This document shows, one piece after another, positions 9,799-20,278 of a stretch of 64,000 nt of DNA. Under the pieces are notes generated by a model that was not told the origin of the DNA, ran no database searches, and worked only from the letters and a program-made list of their open reading frames with translations. The stretch covers positions 682,001-746,000 of the forward strand of contig NW_027488577.1 in NCBI RefSeq assembly GCF_050948215.1. The letters run 5' to 3'. Each line of letters begins with the position of its first letter. Position 1 is the stretch's first letter. A program made the position numbers and the translations under genes. Origin of the DNA: Halictus rubicundus. Lineage: Eukaryota; Arthropoda; Insecta; Hymenoptera; Halictidae.

Positions 9799-12700
9799 TT
9801 GCAAATTAATCTGAACCATTGTAGGCTCGCTCACTGCTTGCTAACACAAACAGTCGCAGAAACGGGGGTGGACATCGTTCTGATTTCAGAGCCACTTTAC
9901 AATCCAGGAAACTGGATTTACTCAACTGGAAATTCAGCAGCAATCTGGGTCACTAATACAAACGGCTTTAAAAGACAAGAGGACGGAGACAGGGTACAGG
10001 AAGACTACGTTGCGGTAAGAATTGATAACCTCACGATAGTAAGTACCTACATTTCTCCAAATATCTCTACGGATCTCTACACACACAAAATAAAGAAACT
10101 AATGCAGTTTGTCGACCAGGAACGCCTGAAAGGAAAAAGAATTTTGTTAGGAGGAGACTTTAATGCTAAATCCCCAGCCTGGGGATCTGTAGAACAGAAT
10201 CTTAAAGGAACAATATTATTGGAAGAAATGCTAAGGATAAACATCTTCCCCTGTATCCCTGAGGGAGGACACACCTTTGAGAGAGGGAAATCCACCTCAA
10301 ATCTGGATTTCATAGCAACTACCCGGGACCTACAAGAAAAAGACAACAAAATCATTAATAAAGTACTTAACAAAGAAACAGCATCCGATCACAAATATTT
10401 GTTCACAGAGATTCAAACTAAGGACGAGATGCAAAGGAACAAGGGAAGTCAAAGCAATAAATGGAAATTAACGAGAACAGGACTCCTCAGGCTGGGGACG
10501 GCGCTGCAAAGATCTATCATAGAGGAAGGACTCAACGAAGCAAACTATTTTAATAAAGACGAGGAAACTAAGTTTCTAAACAATATTTATAAAATCTGCG
10601 ACGAAGAGCTAGATAAACCCGAATCAACGCATAGAAAGGTTAAAAGTAATATCTGGTGGACTCCTGAGTTAAAGAAAGAAAGAGATAAAACCCAGAAACT
10701 TAGAAGGTCAGTCCAAAAAGCGAGGAGGAAGGGTAAGGACGACGAAAGGGAGGCCTTAACCTTCCTATACAAACGAGCTAAGAAGAACCTACAAAGACTA
10801 ATTTCCAAACAGAAAGAGATATCATGGAACGAACTATGCGAAACTATTAATAAGGACATATGGGGCAAGCCCTATAAAATAATCCTAAGACAGGTTAAAA
10901 AAGACAATCCTCCAGCCTCTCTCTCAGCAGAGTGTGCAGCAAACGTGATGGAGGGATTATTCCCACAAGTTTTTAGACAACCTGACGAGCAACCAAGTGG
11001 AAACAACGGAAGCGAGAACAATGAGACAGAAAGGGAAAATAGCCTGAGAAACCAAGAGGAGACAATCGGAAGAAAAATACCCGAGGTTACCTCGGAAGAA
11101 ATCATAGCTGCTTCCAAATTGCTGAAATCCGGAAAAGCCCCGGGAAAAGACGGTATGCAACCTGAAATTATAAAATTATTAGCAGAAACAAGGCCGGACA
11201 GATTTGCTGCCCTCTTCAAGGGCATTCTAATTAGAGGGAGTATACCACAGCAATGGAAAGTAGCAAGAACAATTCTTCTTAGAAAAGAAGGTAAGGACCC
11301 TTCCTCCCACTCTGCCTACAGACCAATTTGTATTCTAGATGCTGTGGCCAAGCTCCTGGAATATGTCATCCGGGCGAGATTACATGGAGAGCTAGGAGAA
11401 AGACCTTTCAGCTCAAATCAATTTGGATTCACTAAGGGAACATCAACCATACATGCAATGGAAATCGTCAGGAAAGCGGCAATTGAGGCCTCGGCAAAAA
11501 ACAGATTTGCGGTCATGATCGCCCTTGACGTAAAAAACGCCTTTAACTCTTTGAGCTGGAAGGCAATCGACAACGAATTAAAAAACAGGAAAGTATCCGA
11601 GTATCTCGTCCGGATAATAAGTGACTATTTCAGGGGCAGAATGGTAGAATACGAAGCATCGGAAAAATCAATAGAACTGAATATGAAAATGGGAGTCCCT
11701 CAAGGCTCAGTCCTCGGCCCTTTTTTGTGGAATTTGGTGTACGATGGACTTCTAAATAGATCGACACCGCCGATGACACAAAAAATTGCCTTTGCAGACG
11801 ACTTGGCCATTATTATTCAGGCTTCTACCACCAATAGACTCAAGCTGAGAGCAGAAGAAATCGCTGAGGACACCAAACAGTGGATGACCACGGCCGGACT
11901 GTCCCTAGCGGAAGACAAAACAGAAATCATGTGGCTGAATTGTAAATATGTTGACCCGAACCTTTGTTTCAGAATAGGAGACGCTGAGATAATACCGAAG
12001 AATGAATTGAAATACCTCGGAATAATCTTCGAATCCAATAAAAGTTTTAAAAAACAAATCGAGAAGGCAACTAATAAGGCCATAAGAACGATGTCTGCCC
12101 TCAGCAGGATTATGACAAATAAAATTAAGACTAGACAAACAGGAAGAAAGCTGTACTTTATGACTATGGAATCGATCGTGTTATACGGAGCACCAATATG
12201 GGCCGAAGCTGCGGAAAAAATTTTCTTTAGAAGATTACTCAGAAAAACGCAAAAAATGGGGCTTACAAGAGTAGTAGCAGCCTATAGATCGGTACCGTTA
12301 GAAACTTTAGCAGTCTTAGCGGGGATCCCCCCCTGGGATCTCAAAGTTTTGGAAAGAAGAAGAATCTTCGAGGAAGAAAATGATATGACGTCATTTTTGA
12401 GAGAACATGGGCCTAACGCCGCGGAGAATAGAGGACAAAATCCACCACCAACTACTGGCATAGAGGAAGAAACTACGGAAGAAATAGTTGAATTAGCAAT
12501 TTCCAGGTTCAAAAAACAAATCAGGAAACAAAATAAAGAAATCACTCTCCAAAAGTGGCAAGATGAATGGAACCACAACGTTGTAGGCCGATGGACACAC
12601 AAACTTATTCCTGATATAGATAAATGGGTAAATAGGAAACACGGCGAGTTGAACTTTTACCTAACACAAGCCCTTACCGGGCACGGAGTTTTTAATTTGT

Positions 12701-13050
12701 TTAGAAAACGCATTGGCAAAACCGAATCAGATGAGTGCTGGTTCCATCCGGGAACCACTGACACACCGGAACACACTATTGTCTCATGCCAGAGATGGAC
12801 GGAGGAGAGGAAGCCGCTCTTGGAAGCCCTACGAACCGATGCGGAATCTCTGTCTACGGAGAAAATAATGGACGGTATCCTAGAGAGCGAACCTACTTGG
12901 AAAATATTTATGGTCCTCTGCAGAAACATCCTAAGCACGAAGGAAGAAGAGGAAAGAAGAAGAGAGAAAGAGCTGATAGACAATCCGATAATAAGAGGTA
13001 CAGACGAAGATCTGGAATCTGCCGATGCCGAAATCATGGGAGACCTCTAG
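9799..13050 (+). CDS. LINE ORF2, APE-type endonuclease-reverse transcriptase
   Basis: Nicks target DNA and copies LINE RNA from the nick. Counting from the TTG at 9799 (1083 aa), endonuclease motifs are N6, E31, GGDFNAKSPAWGS (D120, N122), D170 and S196-D197-H198. The reverse transcriptase runs about 430-750, with D577 (ALDVKNAFNSL), GVPQGSVLGP (632-641) and FADD (D667, D668). The C-terminal zinc motif is C980-X2-H983-X8-H992-X4-C997; its second ligand is His where Cys is usual. There is no in-frame ATG near the start. The frame opens at 9775 after a TAA at 9772-9774, 7 nt before ORF1 ends, and the first in-frame ATG encodes residue 102, inside the endonuclease. Translation therefore probably depends on ORF1 coupling. 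I used 9799 only because it sits just before the conserved QINLNHC motif. Confidence 0.95.
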   Translation: MQINLNHCRLAHCLLTQTVAETGVDIVLISEPLYNPGNWIYSTGNSAAIWVTNTNGFKRQEDGDRVQEDYVAVRIDNLTIVSTYISPNISTDLYTHKIKKLMQFVDQERLKGKRILLGGDFNAKSPAWGSVEQNLKGTILLEEMLRINIFPCIPEGGHTFERGKSTSNLDFIATTRDLQEKDNKIINKVLNKETASDHKYLFTEIQTKDEMQRNKGSQSNKWKLTRTGLLRLGTALQRSIIEEGLNEANYFNKDEETKFLNNIYKICDEELDKPESTHRKVKSNIWWTPELKKERDKTQKLRRSVQKARRKGKDDEREALTFLYKRAKKNLQRLISKQKEISWNELCETINKDIWGKPYKIILRQVKKDNPPASLSAECAANVMEGLFPQVFRQPDEQPSGNNGSENNETERENSLRNQEETIGRKIPEVTSEEIIAASKLLKSGKAPGKDGMQPEIIKLLAETRPDRFAALFKGILIRGSIPQQWKVARTILLRKEGKDPSSHSAYRPICILDAVAKLLEYVIRARLHGELGERPFSSNQFGFTKGTSTIHAMEIVRKAAIEASAKNRFAVMIALDVKNAFNSLSWKAIDNELKNRKVSEYLVRIISDYFRGRMVEYEASEKSIELNMKMGVPQGSVLGPFLWNLVYDGLLNRSTPPMTQKIAFADDLAIIIQASTTNRLKLRAEEIAEDTKQWMTTAGLSLAEDKTEIMWLNCKYVDPNLCFRIGDAEIIPKNELKYLGIIFESNKSFKKQIEKATNKAIRTMSALSRIMTNKIKTRQTGRKLYFMTMESIVLYGAPIWAEAAEKIFFRRLLRKTQKMGLTRVVAAYRSVPLETLAVLAGIPPWDLKVLERRRIFEEENDMTSFLREHGPNAAENRGQNPPPTTGIEEETTEEIVELAISRFKKQIRKQNKEITLQKWQDEWNHNVVGRWTHKLIPDIDKWVNRKHGELNFYLTQALTGHGVFNLFRKRIGKTESDECWFHPGTTDTPEHTIVSCQRWTEERKPLLEALRTDAESLSTEKIMDGILESEPTWKIFMVLCRNILSTKEEEERRREKELIDNPIIRGTDEDLESADAEIMGDL

Positions 13051-16000
13051 ATAAGTATTAATCAGATCCTAATTTGCGACTAGTAAAAATAAATATTAGA
13101 AAGTATGATACTCGCTAAAATAAATGTAATCTCTCTGTGTTGCAGCGCTTCCCGGGGGGGGGGGGGGGGACCGAGGAGCGGAGGACATCGCGGGAAAAGG
13201 AGGCCTCAATAGACGGTGGAGGATGCCGAAGGTCAACCGACGCCTGTGAAGAAGCGAATACGCGGGACCAGGCTAGGGCGACAACAAGGAGATCAACCAC
13301 CGCTAAGTAGAGGGAGAAACTTCCAAGCTCAACGCAGACAACCCTTCAGCATCTCGGCTCCCCCCCCCCCTGGCCCCTCCACACTCCCCCGGGGACGCTG
13401 TAGCACGGAGCAGACGGTGGAAGGCAACGAAGCCAAAGGACCAGCGGCGTATTACTTGCGGCTCCGGTTGCAGCTTCCCAGGCGCCACTTACCGACTCCG
13501 GGCAGAGCGCGACACCGCGAAAAGTAGGATAAAGTAGGAATCGCGCGAGAAAGCGAAGATAGCGGGCGAGAAGTGACAAGGTAAATCAGGGGCATACTCC
13601 CAGCGGCGTATTGCTTAGCACTAAGCGACAAGATGGCGGACGACGCTATCAACACGTGGCGAATTGTATTTTATTAAATTATAAGGGTTAGGGGAACTTT
13701 TAACGTGCCAGATTGTAAACCCGACGTTTTTTGGAAACGGCGAATTTTTTGATATAGAAAAAACAACTGAAAAGGGTCTATTTTAAAAGATATTTTCAAG
13801 AGGGGGGGGGGGCTAAAAAATTAAGATGAAAATAAAAATTTGCACCTTTCTAAACGCCCGTCAAAAATTTGACCAGATAAAATATTAAAAATCTTGATTT
13901 TATAGCTAAAAGAAATTTCGTGGAGCACAGAATACGCGGCTCAGGCCACGGTAATAGTATAATATGTACATAGTCGTTTCCAGAACACGGGCGGGTAGCA
14001 CGAAGAAAGTTTATTAGGAGGAAAGTATTAACCGGATAGCATAGAATATATTTTAAAATTAGACAGTTAGGCAATATACTAACCGAAAATAGAAGAAGAA
14101 ATAGGACACTTGCCCCTCTGTTTCCATACCACAAGGGTAAAACTGGAAAAAATCATAAGACGAGGACGTTAACGATAGAACAACTCAGGTCAAAGCAATC
14201 AAAATATCAAAATTTTGAAATGATGGGGTTACTCGAGTTCAACTACATTGTCTCGGCGTAACACAACACACCACGACCGAAAAACGCTCGGAGAAACGGG
14301 TAGGGAGGGGGAAAGTCACCGAGGCCTCCCGTGCCTCAGGATTGAATTTGAAAAGCAGAGCGAATCGAAATCTCACCGAGCTAACATCGTAAGAGAGCAT
14401 AGAAACGCGAAAATTTCAACCGCACTCGCGAGTTTTACTTTAATTTATTCTTACTCGAAATAATAAGTATGAGTATATATAAAAGTAAAAAGTGAGTGGA
14501 AAATTCAAAACCAAAAGGACTATAAAGCCAAAACGCGAATAAAGACGCGATTCACGCGGAGTTCGGGTTAAAAACCCCTCAGGGGCGGATAAACTCCTAA
14601 GAGGAAAATAACTTGAAAGAAAATAGCAGATCATCAACTATAGAATCTCGAAAAACCAAACGCGAACATCTGAAAAAGAAAAAGAAAAGATTAAACTCTT
14701 AAAATTAAATCGGGTACACTTACGTGAAAATAAGATACTTCCAGCAAAATCCGGGAAACGGGAGTGCCGAAAAACTGCATATACCTGAAAAGAAAGAAAT
14801 AGAAAAAGACTAGAAGTTTTTAAAAATAGTAGAGATGTCAATTAAATTTTAAAAATAAATAAATAATTAAAACCGGTGAAATAACAGTGTTAGAAAACGA
14901 ACAATTACACTCGATAGATTAATACCAAGTGGACTATAAAGCAGTTTAGAATTTCCAAGTGTCAAGTGACGAGAGAGATAGAGAGAAAATACATAGAACA
15001 AGAGAGGATAGAGAACACCCGAAAGGCCAAGCCGAGAAGTTCACACAACGTGAGGGGTCGGTCGGACGGTGTTACCTAAAGTAAGGTAGGAACTAGAAGA
15101 GTTAAAACCGCAGAGGGATAACCAGTAGTAATTATACACCGGATATAAAGTCTTAGGAGAAAGAGATAGAACTCGGGTAAAATACAAAAATAGGCCGATC
15201 TCAATAAAATTTTAGGGCCGCCCATTTCGAAGGGTGGCGAGTCGAAGGGGGTCGGAAAGGAGAAGTTATTCTCCCCCCCGAAAACTTTTTTGCTCTGCAC
15301 CCACCCATTTCGGAGATATAGCGATTAGCAGGCTTATTTTACGGAAATTAGGGAAACGGACCAGACGAAAGTAAAGTGCTCGCCCGTACCGTTACAACGA
15401 GCCGCTGAACGCCGGAATCGGTGAAAGTTGAAAATTAGCGTGCATACCGGGTGACCAAATAATTTCGGATCCTAAAAAATCTGAGTACGTGGGTCGACTC
15501 GTTAGGGGAATCTAAGGGGTGTCTGTGATCTGGGGAACATGGTTCCCCAAGGCAAAAAATTTGTCGAAACCCCCCCCCCCCTTTTCGAGATAACAACACG
15601 GACAAGGGGAAGGAGCTGATTCTCCAAAAAACTTTCAACGAGGCAAGTTACGCATTCAACGAGGGCTTTACAAACATATAAGAATAAGTGGGGGTCAACT
15701 ATCCAAAAACCCCCACTTCCCTCTTGCGAAATCCAGAAATTAGCAGAATTTTAGCATTTCTTAGCGTTTTTTCGTCACTTTCAGACGATTTTAGATAATT
15801 CGAAGCGATTTTAGAATTTTTCCCGTCGATCGCACGAGATTTCTTAAAAAATTCTTACAATTTTGCGAATTTCGTCAAATTTTCGTAGCTAGTAGGTAGA
15901 GAGAATATCGTAGCCGCTAAGTAGATTTCTGCGGACCTCGGCGATTCTGTGCGAATTTTAGATAAGATAGGTTAGGTTAATAGAAAAAATTAGAATTACA

Positions 16001-16252
16001 ACTGTTTGTGTTGGTTTTTTTTGGTTTTTGGTTAATAAGGTTTAGCTAGTAAATTTTTAGAGTTTAGGTTTTAGATTTGTAATCTTAGGGTTAATCTCGA
16101 GTTTAGTTACTTTAAGTGTTAGTATATATAAAAGAGATTAAGTTTAAGCGAATCGATTAGATTAAATTAAATTAAGTACATGCGCGACCAGCGATAATAG
16201 ATTTTTAACGATTTTGTAGAAATTGAAAAGTTAAATAGAGGCAAATACCTTT
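13051..16252 (+). other. LINE 3' UTR (3.2 kb)
   Basis: Non-coding tail of copy B. The proximal part (13051-14356) is unique in this window. It is GC-rich around 13140-13650, with homopolymer runs of G16 (13154-13169), C11 (13360-13370) and G11 (13802-13812). The distal part (14357-16252) is repeated as copy A. Short frames on either strand, including 13216-13527 (+), have no recognisable domain and biased composition, so I do not call them genes. The 3' end reads tacctttaa before the A tail. Confidence 0.8.
13154..13169 (+). other. G16 homopolymer in LINE 3' UTR
   Basis: Sixteen consecutive G on the sense strand, able to form a stable G-quadruplex. Related long runs in the same UTR are C11 at 13360-13370, G11 at 13802-13812 and C12 at 15570-15581 (C13 in copy A). 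Exact lengths may be unreliable because homopolymers are error-prone. Confidence 0.7.
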
Positions 16253-16254
16253 AA
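14357..16254 (+). repeat. Distal LINE 3' UTR, direct repeat of 5601-7499
   Basis: Second copy of the 1.9-kb direct repeat. It begins at agagcgaatcg (5601 in copy A) and ends at tacctttaa. Identity is near complete, with one substitution and one C-run length difference seen. It contains ataggttaggtta at 15967-15979 (7212-7224 in copy A), which joins an ATAGG unit to a TTAGG unit. Confidence 0.9.
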
Positions 16255-16270
16255 AAAAAAAAAAAAAAAA
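16253..16270 (+). other. Poly(A) tail of LINE copy B
   Basis: Eighteen A residues directly abut GGATAGG of the satellite. This marks the priming end of target-primed reverse transcription. The first two A residues may belong to the element body, since copy A also ends in ..ttaa. Confidence 0.92.
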
Positions 16271-16286
16271 GGATAGGATAGAGGAT
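16271..16286. repeat. Target site duplication, right copy (LINE)
   Basis: GGATAGGATAGAGGAT is identical to 5584-5599. It is followed by aggggattggatcgg, the normal continuation of this satellite cassette elsewhere in the array. Confidence 0.8.
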
Positions 16287-19200
16287 AGGGGATTGGATCG
16301 GATACAGGATAGGAGACGGTAGAGGATTGGATAGGATAGAGGATATTATAGGATAGAGGATAGGATAGGATGGAGGATAGGATAGGATAGAGGATAGGAT
16401 AGGATAGAGGATAGGATAGGATAGAGGATAGGATAGAGGATAGGATAGAGGATTGGATAGGATAGAGGATATTATAGGATAGAGGATAGGATAGGATAGC
16501 GGATAGGATAGTATGGAGTATACGATAGAATTGAGGATAGGATAGGGTTGAGGATAGGATAGGATAGAGGATAGGAGAAGATAGAGGATAGGATAGGATA
16601 GAGGATATTATAGGATAGAGGATAGGATAGGATGGAGGATAGGATAGGATAGAGGATAAGATAGGATAGAGGATAACATAGGGGATTGGATAGGATAGAG
16701 GATAGGAGACGATAGAGGATAGGATAGGATTAATGATAGGATAGGAAAGATTACAGGATAGGATACAGGATACGATATTATAGAGGATACGATATTATAG
16801 AGGATAGGATAGGATAGAGGATAGGATAGGATAGAGGATAGGATAGGAGAGAGGATAGGATAGGATAGAGGGTAGGATAGGATAGAGGATAGGATAGGAT
16901 AGGATAGAGGATAGGATAGGATAGAGGATAGGATAGGATAGAGGATAGGATAGGATAGAGGATAGGATAGGATAGAGGATAGGATAGGATAGAGGATAGG
17001 ATAGGATAGAGGATAGGATAGGATAGAGGATAGGATAGGATAGAGGATAGGATAGGATAGAGGATAGGATAGGATAGAGGATAGGATAGGATATAGGATA
17101 GGATAGGATAGGATAGGATAGAGGATTGAATAGGATAGAGGATAGGATAGGATACAGGATAGGACAGGATAGAGGATAGGATAGGATAGAGGATAGGATA
17201 GAGGATAGGATAGAGGATAGGATAGAGGATAGGATAGGATAGAGGATAGGATAGGACAGAGGATAGGATAGGATACAGGATACGATATTATAGAGAATAC
17301 GATATTATAGAGGATAGGATAGGATAGAGGATAGGATAGGATAAAGGATAGGATAGGATAGAGGATAGGATAGAGGATAGGATAGAGGATTGGATAGGAT
17401 AGAGGATTGGATAGGATAGAGGATATTATAGGATAGAGGATAGGATAGGATAGCGGATAGGATAGGATGGAGTATAGGATAGAATTGAGGATAGGATAGG
17501 GTTGAGGATAGGATATGATCGAGGATACGATACGATAGAGTATAGGATAGGATTAATGATAGGATAGGAAAGATTACAGAATAGGATACAGGATACGATA
17601 TTATAGAGGATAGGATAGGATAGGATATAGGATAGGATAGGATAGGATAGGATAGAGGATTGGATAGGATAGAGGATAGGATAGGATAGAGGATAGGACA
17701 GGATAGAGGATAGGACAGGATAGAGGATAGGATAGGATAAAGGATAGGATAGGATAGAGGATAGGATAGGATAGAGGATAGGATAGGACAGAGGATAGGA
17801 TAGGATACAGGATACGATATTATAGAGAATACGATATTATAGAGGATAGGATAGGATAAAGGATAGGATAGGATAGAGGATAGGATAGAGGATAGGATAG
17901 AGGATTGGATAGGATAGAGGATATTATAGGATAGAGGATAGGATAGGATAGCGGATAGGATACGGATAGAGGATAGGATAGGATAGAGGATAGGATAGAG
18001 GATAGGATAGAGGATTGGATAGGATAGAGGATATTATAGGATAGAGGATAGGATAGGATAGCGGATAGGATAGGATGGAGTATAGGATAGAATTGGGGAT
18101 AGGATAGGGTTGAGGATAGGATAGGAAAGAGGACAGGATAGGATAGAGGATAGGATAGGATAGAGGATAGGATAGGATAGAGGATAGGATACGATAGAGG
18201 ATAGGATAGAGGATAGGATAGAGTATTGGATAGGATAGAAGATATTATAGGATAGTGGATAGGATAGGATAGCGGATAGGATAGGATTTAGTATACGATA
18301 GACTTGAGGATAGGATAGGGTTGAGGATAGGATATGATCGAGGATACGATACGATAGAGTATAGGATAGAGAATAGGATAGGATAGAGGATATTATAGGA
18401 TAGAGGATAGGATAGTATAGAGGATTGGATAGGATAGAGGCTAGGATAGGATAGAGGATAGGATAGGATATAGGATAGGATAGGATAGGATAGGATAGAG
18501 GACTGGATAGGATAGGATAGAGGATAGGACAGGATAGAGGATAGGATAGGATAGAGGATAGGATAGGATAGAGGATAGGATAGGATAGAGGAGCGGATAG
18601 GACAGAGGATAGGATAGGATACAGGATACGATATTATAGAGGATACGATATTATAGAGGATAGGATAGGATAGAGGATAGGATAGGATAAAGGATAGGAT
18701 AGGATAGAGGATAGGATAGATGATTGGATAGGATAGAGGATATTATAGGATAGAGGATAGGATAGGATAGCGGATAGGATACGGATAGAGGATAGGATAG
18801 GATAGAGGATAGGATAGAGGTTAGGATAGAGGATAGGATAGAGGATTGGATATTATAGAGGATATTATAGGATAGAGGATAGGATAGGATAGCGGATAGG
18901 ATAGGATGGAGTATAGGATAGAATTGAGGATAGGATAGGGTTGAGGATAGGATAGGAAAGAGGACAGGATAGGATAGAGGATAGGATAGGATAGAGGATA
19001 GGATAGGATAGAGGATATGTTAGGATAGAGGATAGGATAGGATAGAGGATAGGATAGGATAGATGATATTATAGGAAAGAGGATAGGATATGATAGAGGA
19101 TACGATATTATAGAGGATAGGATAGGGGATAACATAGGGGATTGGATAGGATAGAGGATAGGATAGGATTGATGATAGGATAGGAAAGAGGACAGGATAG

Positions 19201-19825
19201 GATACAGGATACGATATTATAGAGGATAGGATAGGATAGAGGATAGGATAGGATAGAGGATAGGATAGGATAGAGGATAGGATAGGACAGAGGATAGGAT
19301 AGGATAGAGAATAGGATAGGATAGAGGATAGGGGATTGGATCGGATACAGGATAGGAGACGGTAGAGGATTGGATAGGATAGAGTATATTATAGGATAGA
19401 GGATAGGATAGGATGGAGGATAGGATATGATAGAGGATAAGATAGCATAGAGGATAACATAGGGGATTGGATAGGATAGAGGATAGGAGACGGTAGAGGA
19501 TTGGATAGGATAGAGGATATTATAGGATAGGGGATAGGATAGGATGGAGGATAGGATAGGATAGAGGATAAGATAGGATAGAGGATAACATAGGGGATTG
19601 GATAGGATAGATAATAGGAGACGATAGAGGATAGGATAGGATTGATGATAGGATAGGAAAGATTACAGGATACGATACAGGATACGATATTATAGAGGAT
19701 AGGATAGGATAGAGGATAGGATAGGATAGCGGATAGGATAGGATGGAGTATACGATAGAATTGAGGATAGGATAGGGTTGAGGATAGGATATGATCGAGG
19801 ATACGATACGATAGAGTATAGGATA

Positions 19826-19830
19826 GGATT
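19826..19830. repeat. Copia target site duplication, left copy
   Basis: GGATT directly before the left LTR, repeated at 24626-24630. Five bases is the usual length for Copia-type integrases. Removing the element and one copy recreates ggataggattaatgatagg, as found at about 1095-1120 and 17540-17565. Confidence 0.92.
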
Positions 19831-20077
19831 TGTTTAGATGTGAAGTTGGACCGTAGGAATCCGTCAAACACTGCGATTTGTATTTATAATAGCCAAATTA
19901 TTTATTATACCATTACAACTAACGCACTCGCTTTCATACCACGTTATACCTTCTCCCATACCTCTCGCAAGTTCGCGCATGCGTTGAGACGACTCTTTCG
20001 TCTCCACTCCGTCCAGTGTCCTCTCCACTCTCTATTGTTACACACGTACACGGGTTAAATTTACTGATTTCCCAACA
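19831..20077 (-). repeat. 3' LTR of Copia element
   Basis: 247 bp, starting tgtttagatg and ending cccaaca on the + strand. It is identical to 24380-24625 apart from one extra C (cagtgtcctctcc here, cagtgtctctcc there). A short plus-strand frame inside it is not a gene. Confidence 0.95.
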
Positions 20078-20086
20078 CGCCTCCTT
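20078..20086 (-). promoter_or_regulatory. Polypurine tract (plus-strand priming site)
   Basis: On the element's sense strand AAGGAGGCG lies immediately before the 3' LTR (TGTTGGG...). This is the position expected for the purine tract that primes second-strand synthesis. It is short, and one C interrupts it. Confidence 0.6.
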
Positions 20087-20164
20087 AAATTTAACCTACA
20101 TATTGCACTTACATTCGTTTACATAGTTTTCTTTGGTTTTATAAATTTTATTCTCTTATCTATA

Positions 20165-20278
20165 CTAACATATCTTTAAACTTACTCTAAACGTTTCGAA
20201 CTTAGTTCGCCCTAGAGATTTAGTAAATATATCCGCAGGATTTCTTCGAGTCTATTTTTATTACATCAATAATCCGAT
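20165..20278 (-). pseudogene. Displaced C-terminal end of Copia RNase H
   Basis: The main pol frame stops at 20279-20281, short of the family's usual C-terminus. The missing end is recognisable downstream. About 20 codons continue in another frame from near 20303 to 20244. The original frame then resumes at 20242 with the conserved NPADIFTKSLGR block and ends at a TAG at 20165-20167. The pattern fits one base lost near 20303 and one gained in the AAA at 20241-20243. Either could be real decay or a consensus error. Confidence 0.75.

Larger units (their letters stand above)
5600..16270 (+). mobile_element. Compound R1-clade LINE insertion (truncated copy A + full copy B)
   Basis: One insertion bounded by a 16-bp target duplication. 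It consists of a 5'-truncated LINE 3' end (5601-7499) fused without a poly(A) tail to a complete element (7500-16254) that ends in A18. The two share about 1.9 kb of nearly identical 3' sequence. The distance between equivalent bases in A and B (8755-8756 bp) therefore equals the length of B. The R1-clade assignment comes from the ORF1 zinc knuckles and the ORF2 endonuclease-RT architecture. No rDNA flanks it, so it is not the 28S-specific R1 itself. Telomere-targeting relatives in the clade (TRAS, SART) insert into TTAGG repeats; this one sits in ATAGG repeats. Confidence 0.9.
7500..16270 (+). mobile_element. Full-length R1-clade LINE, copy B
   Basis: The element is 8755 bp plus A18. It has a 5' UTR (7500-8236), ORF1 (8237-9781), ORF2 (frame open 9775-13050), a very long 3' UTR (13051-16252) and a poly(A) tail. 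Both reading frames run without a stop or frameshift and the catalytic residues of both ORF2 enzymes are present, so the copy may be competent. Its 5' end is inferred from the abrupt junction with copy A. It is long for the R1 clade, mainly because of the 3.2-kb 3' UTR. Its sense strand is the G-rich satellite strand. Confidence 0.88.
16271..19830. repeat. ATAGG-type satellite array, middle block
   Basis: Same 17-bp satellite, continuous in the pre-insertion state with 1-5599. The segment 16271-17540 parallels 1772-3000, and 17505-18185 parallels about 1060-1740. Isolated exact TTAGG units occur (18821-18825 and 19020-19024) but never in tandem. An unoccupied version of the Copia target lies near 17525-17600. 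No other gene-like sequence was seen. Confidence 0.95.

Noticed and set aside
13216..13527. 103-codon plus-strand frame in the LINE 3' UTR
   Set aside because: Arg/Pro-rich translation of a GC-rich stretch with homopolymers; no recognisable domain.
5600..16270. Interpretation as an LTR or Penelope-like element because of the 1.9-kb direct repeats
   Set aside because: The element ends in poly(A), and ORF2 has APE endonuclease and R1-clade RT with no integrase or GIY-YIG domain. The repeats lack TG...CA ends, and one is simply the 3' UTR.
5600..16270. 28S-specific R1 insertion in ribosomal DNA
   Set aside because: Both flanks are satellite; no rRNA sequence is present.
19840..20058. 72-codon plus-strand frame in the left LTR (and its copy at 24389-24643)
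   Set aside because: It lies antisense within an LTR, is duplicated only because the LTR is, and has no domain.
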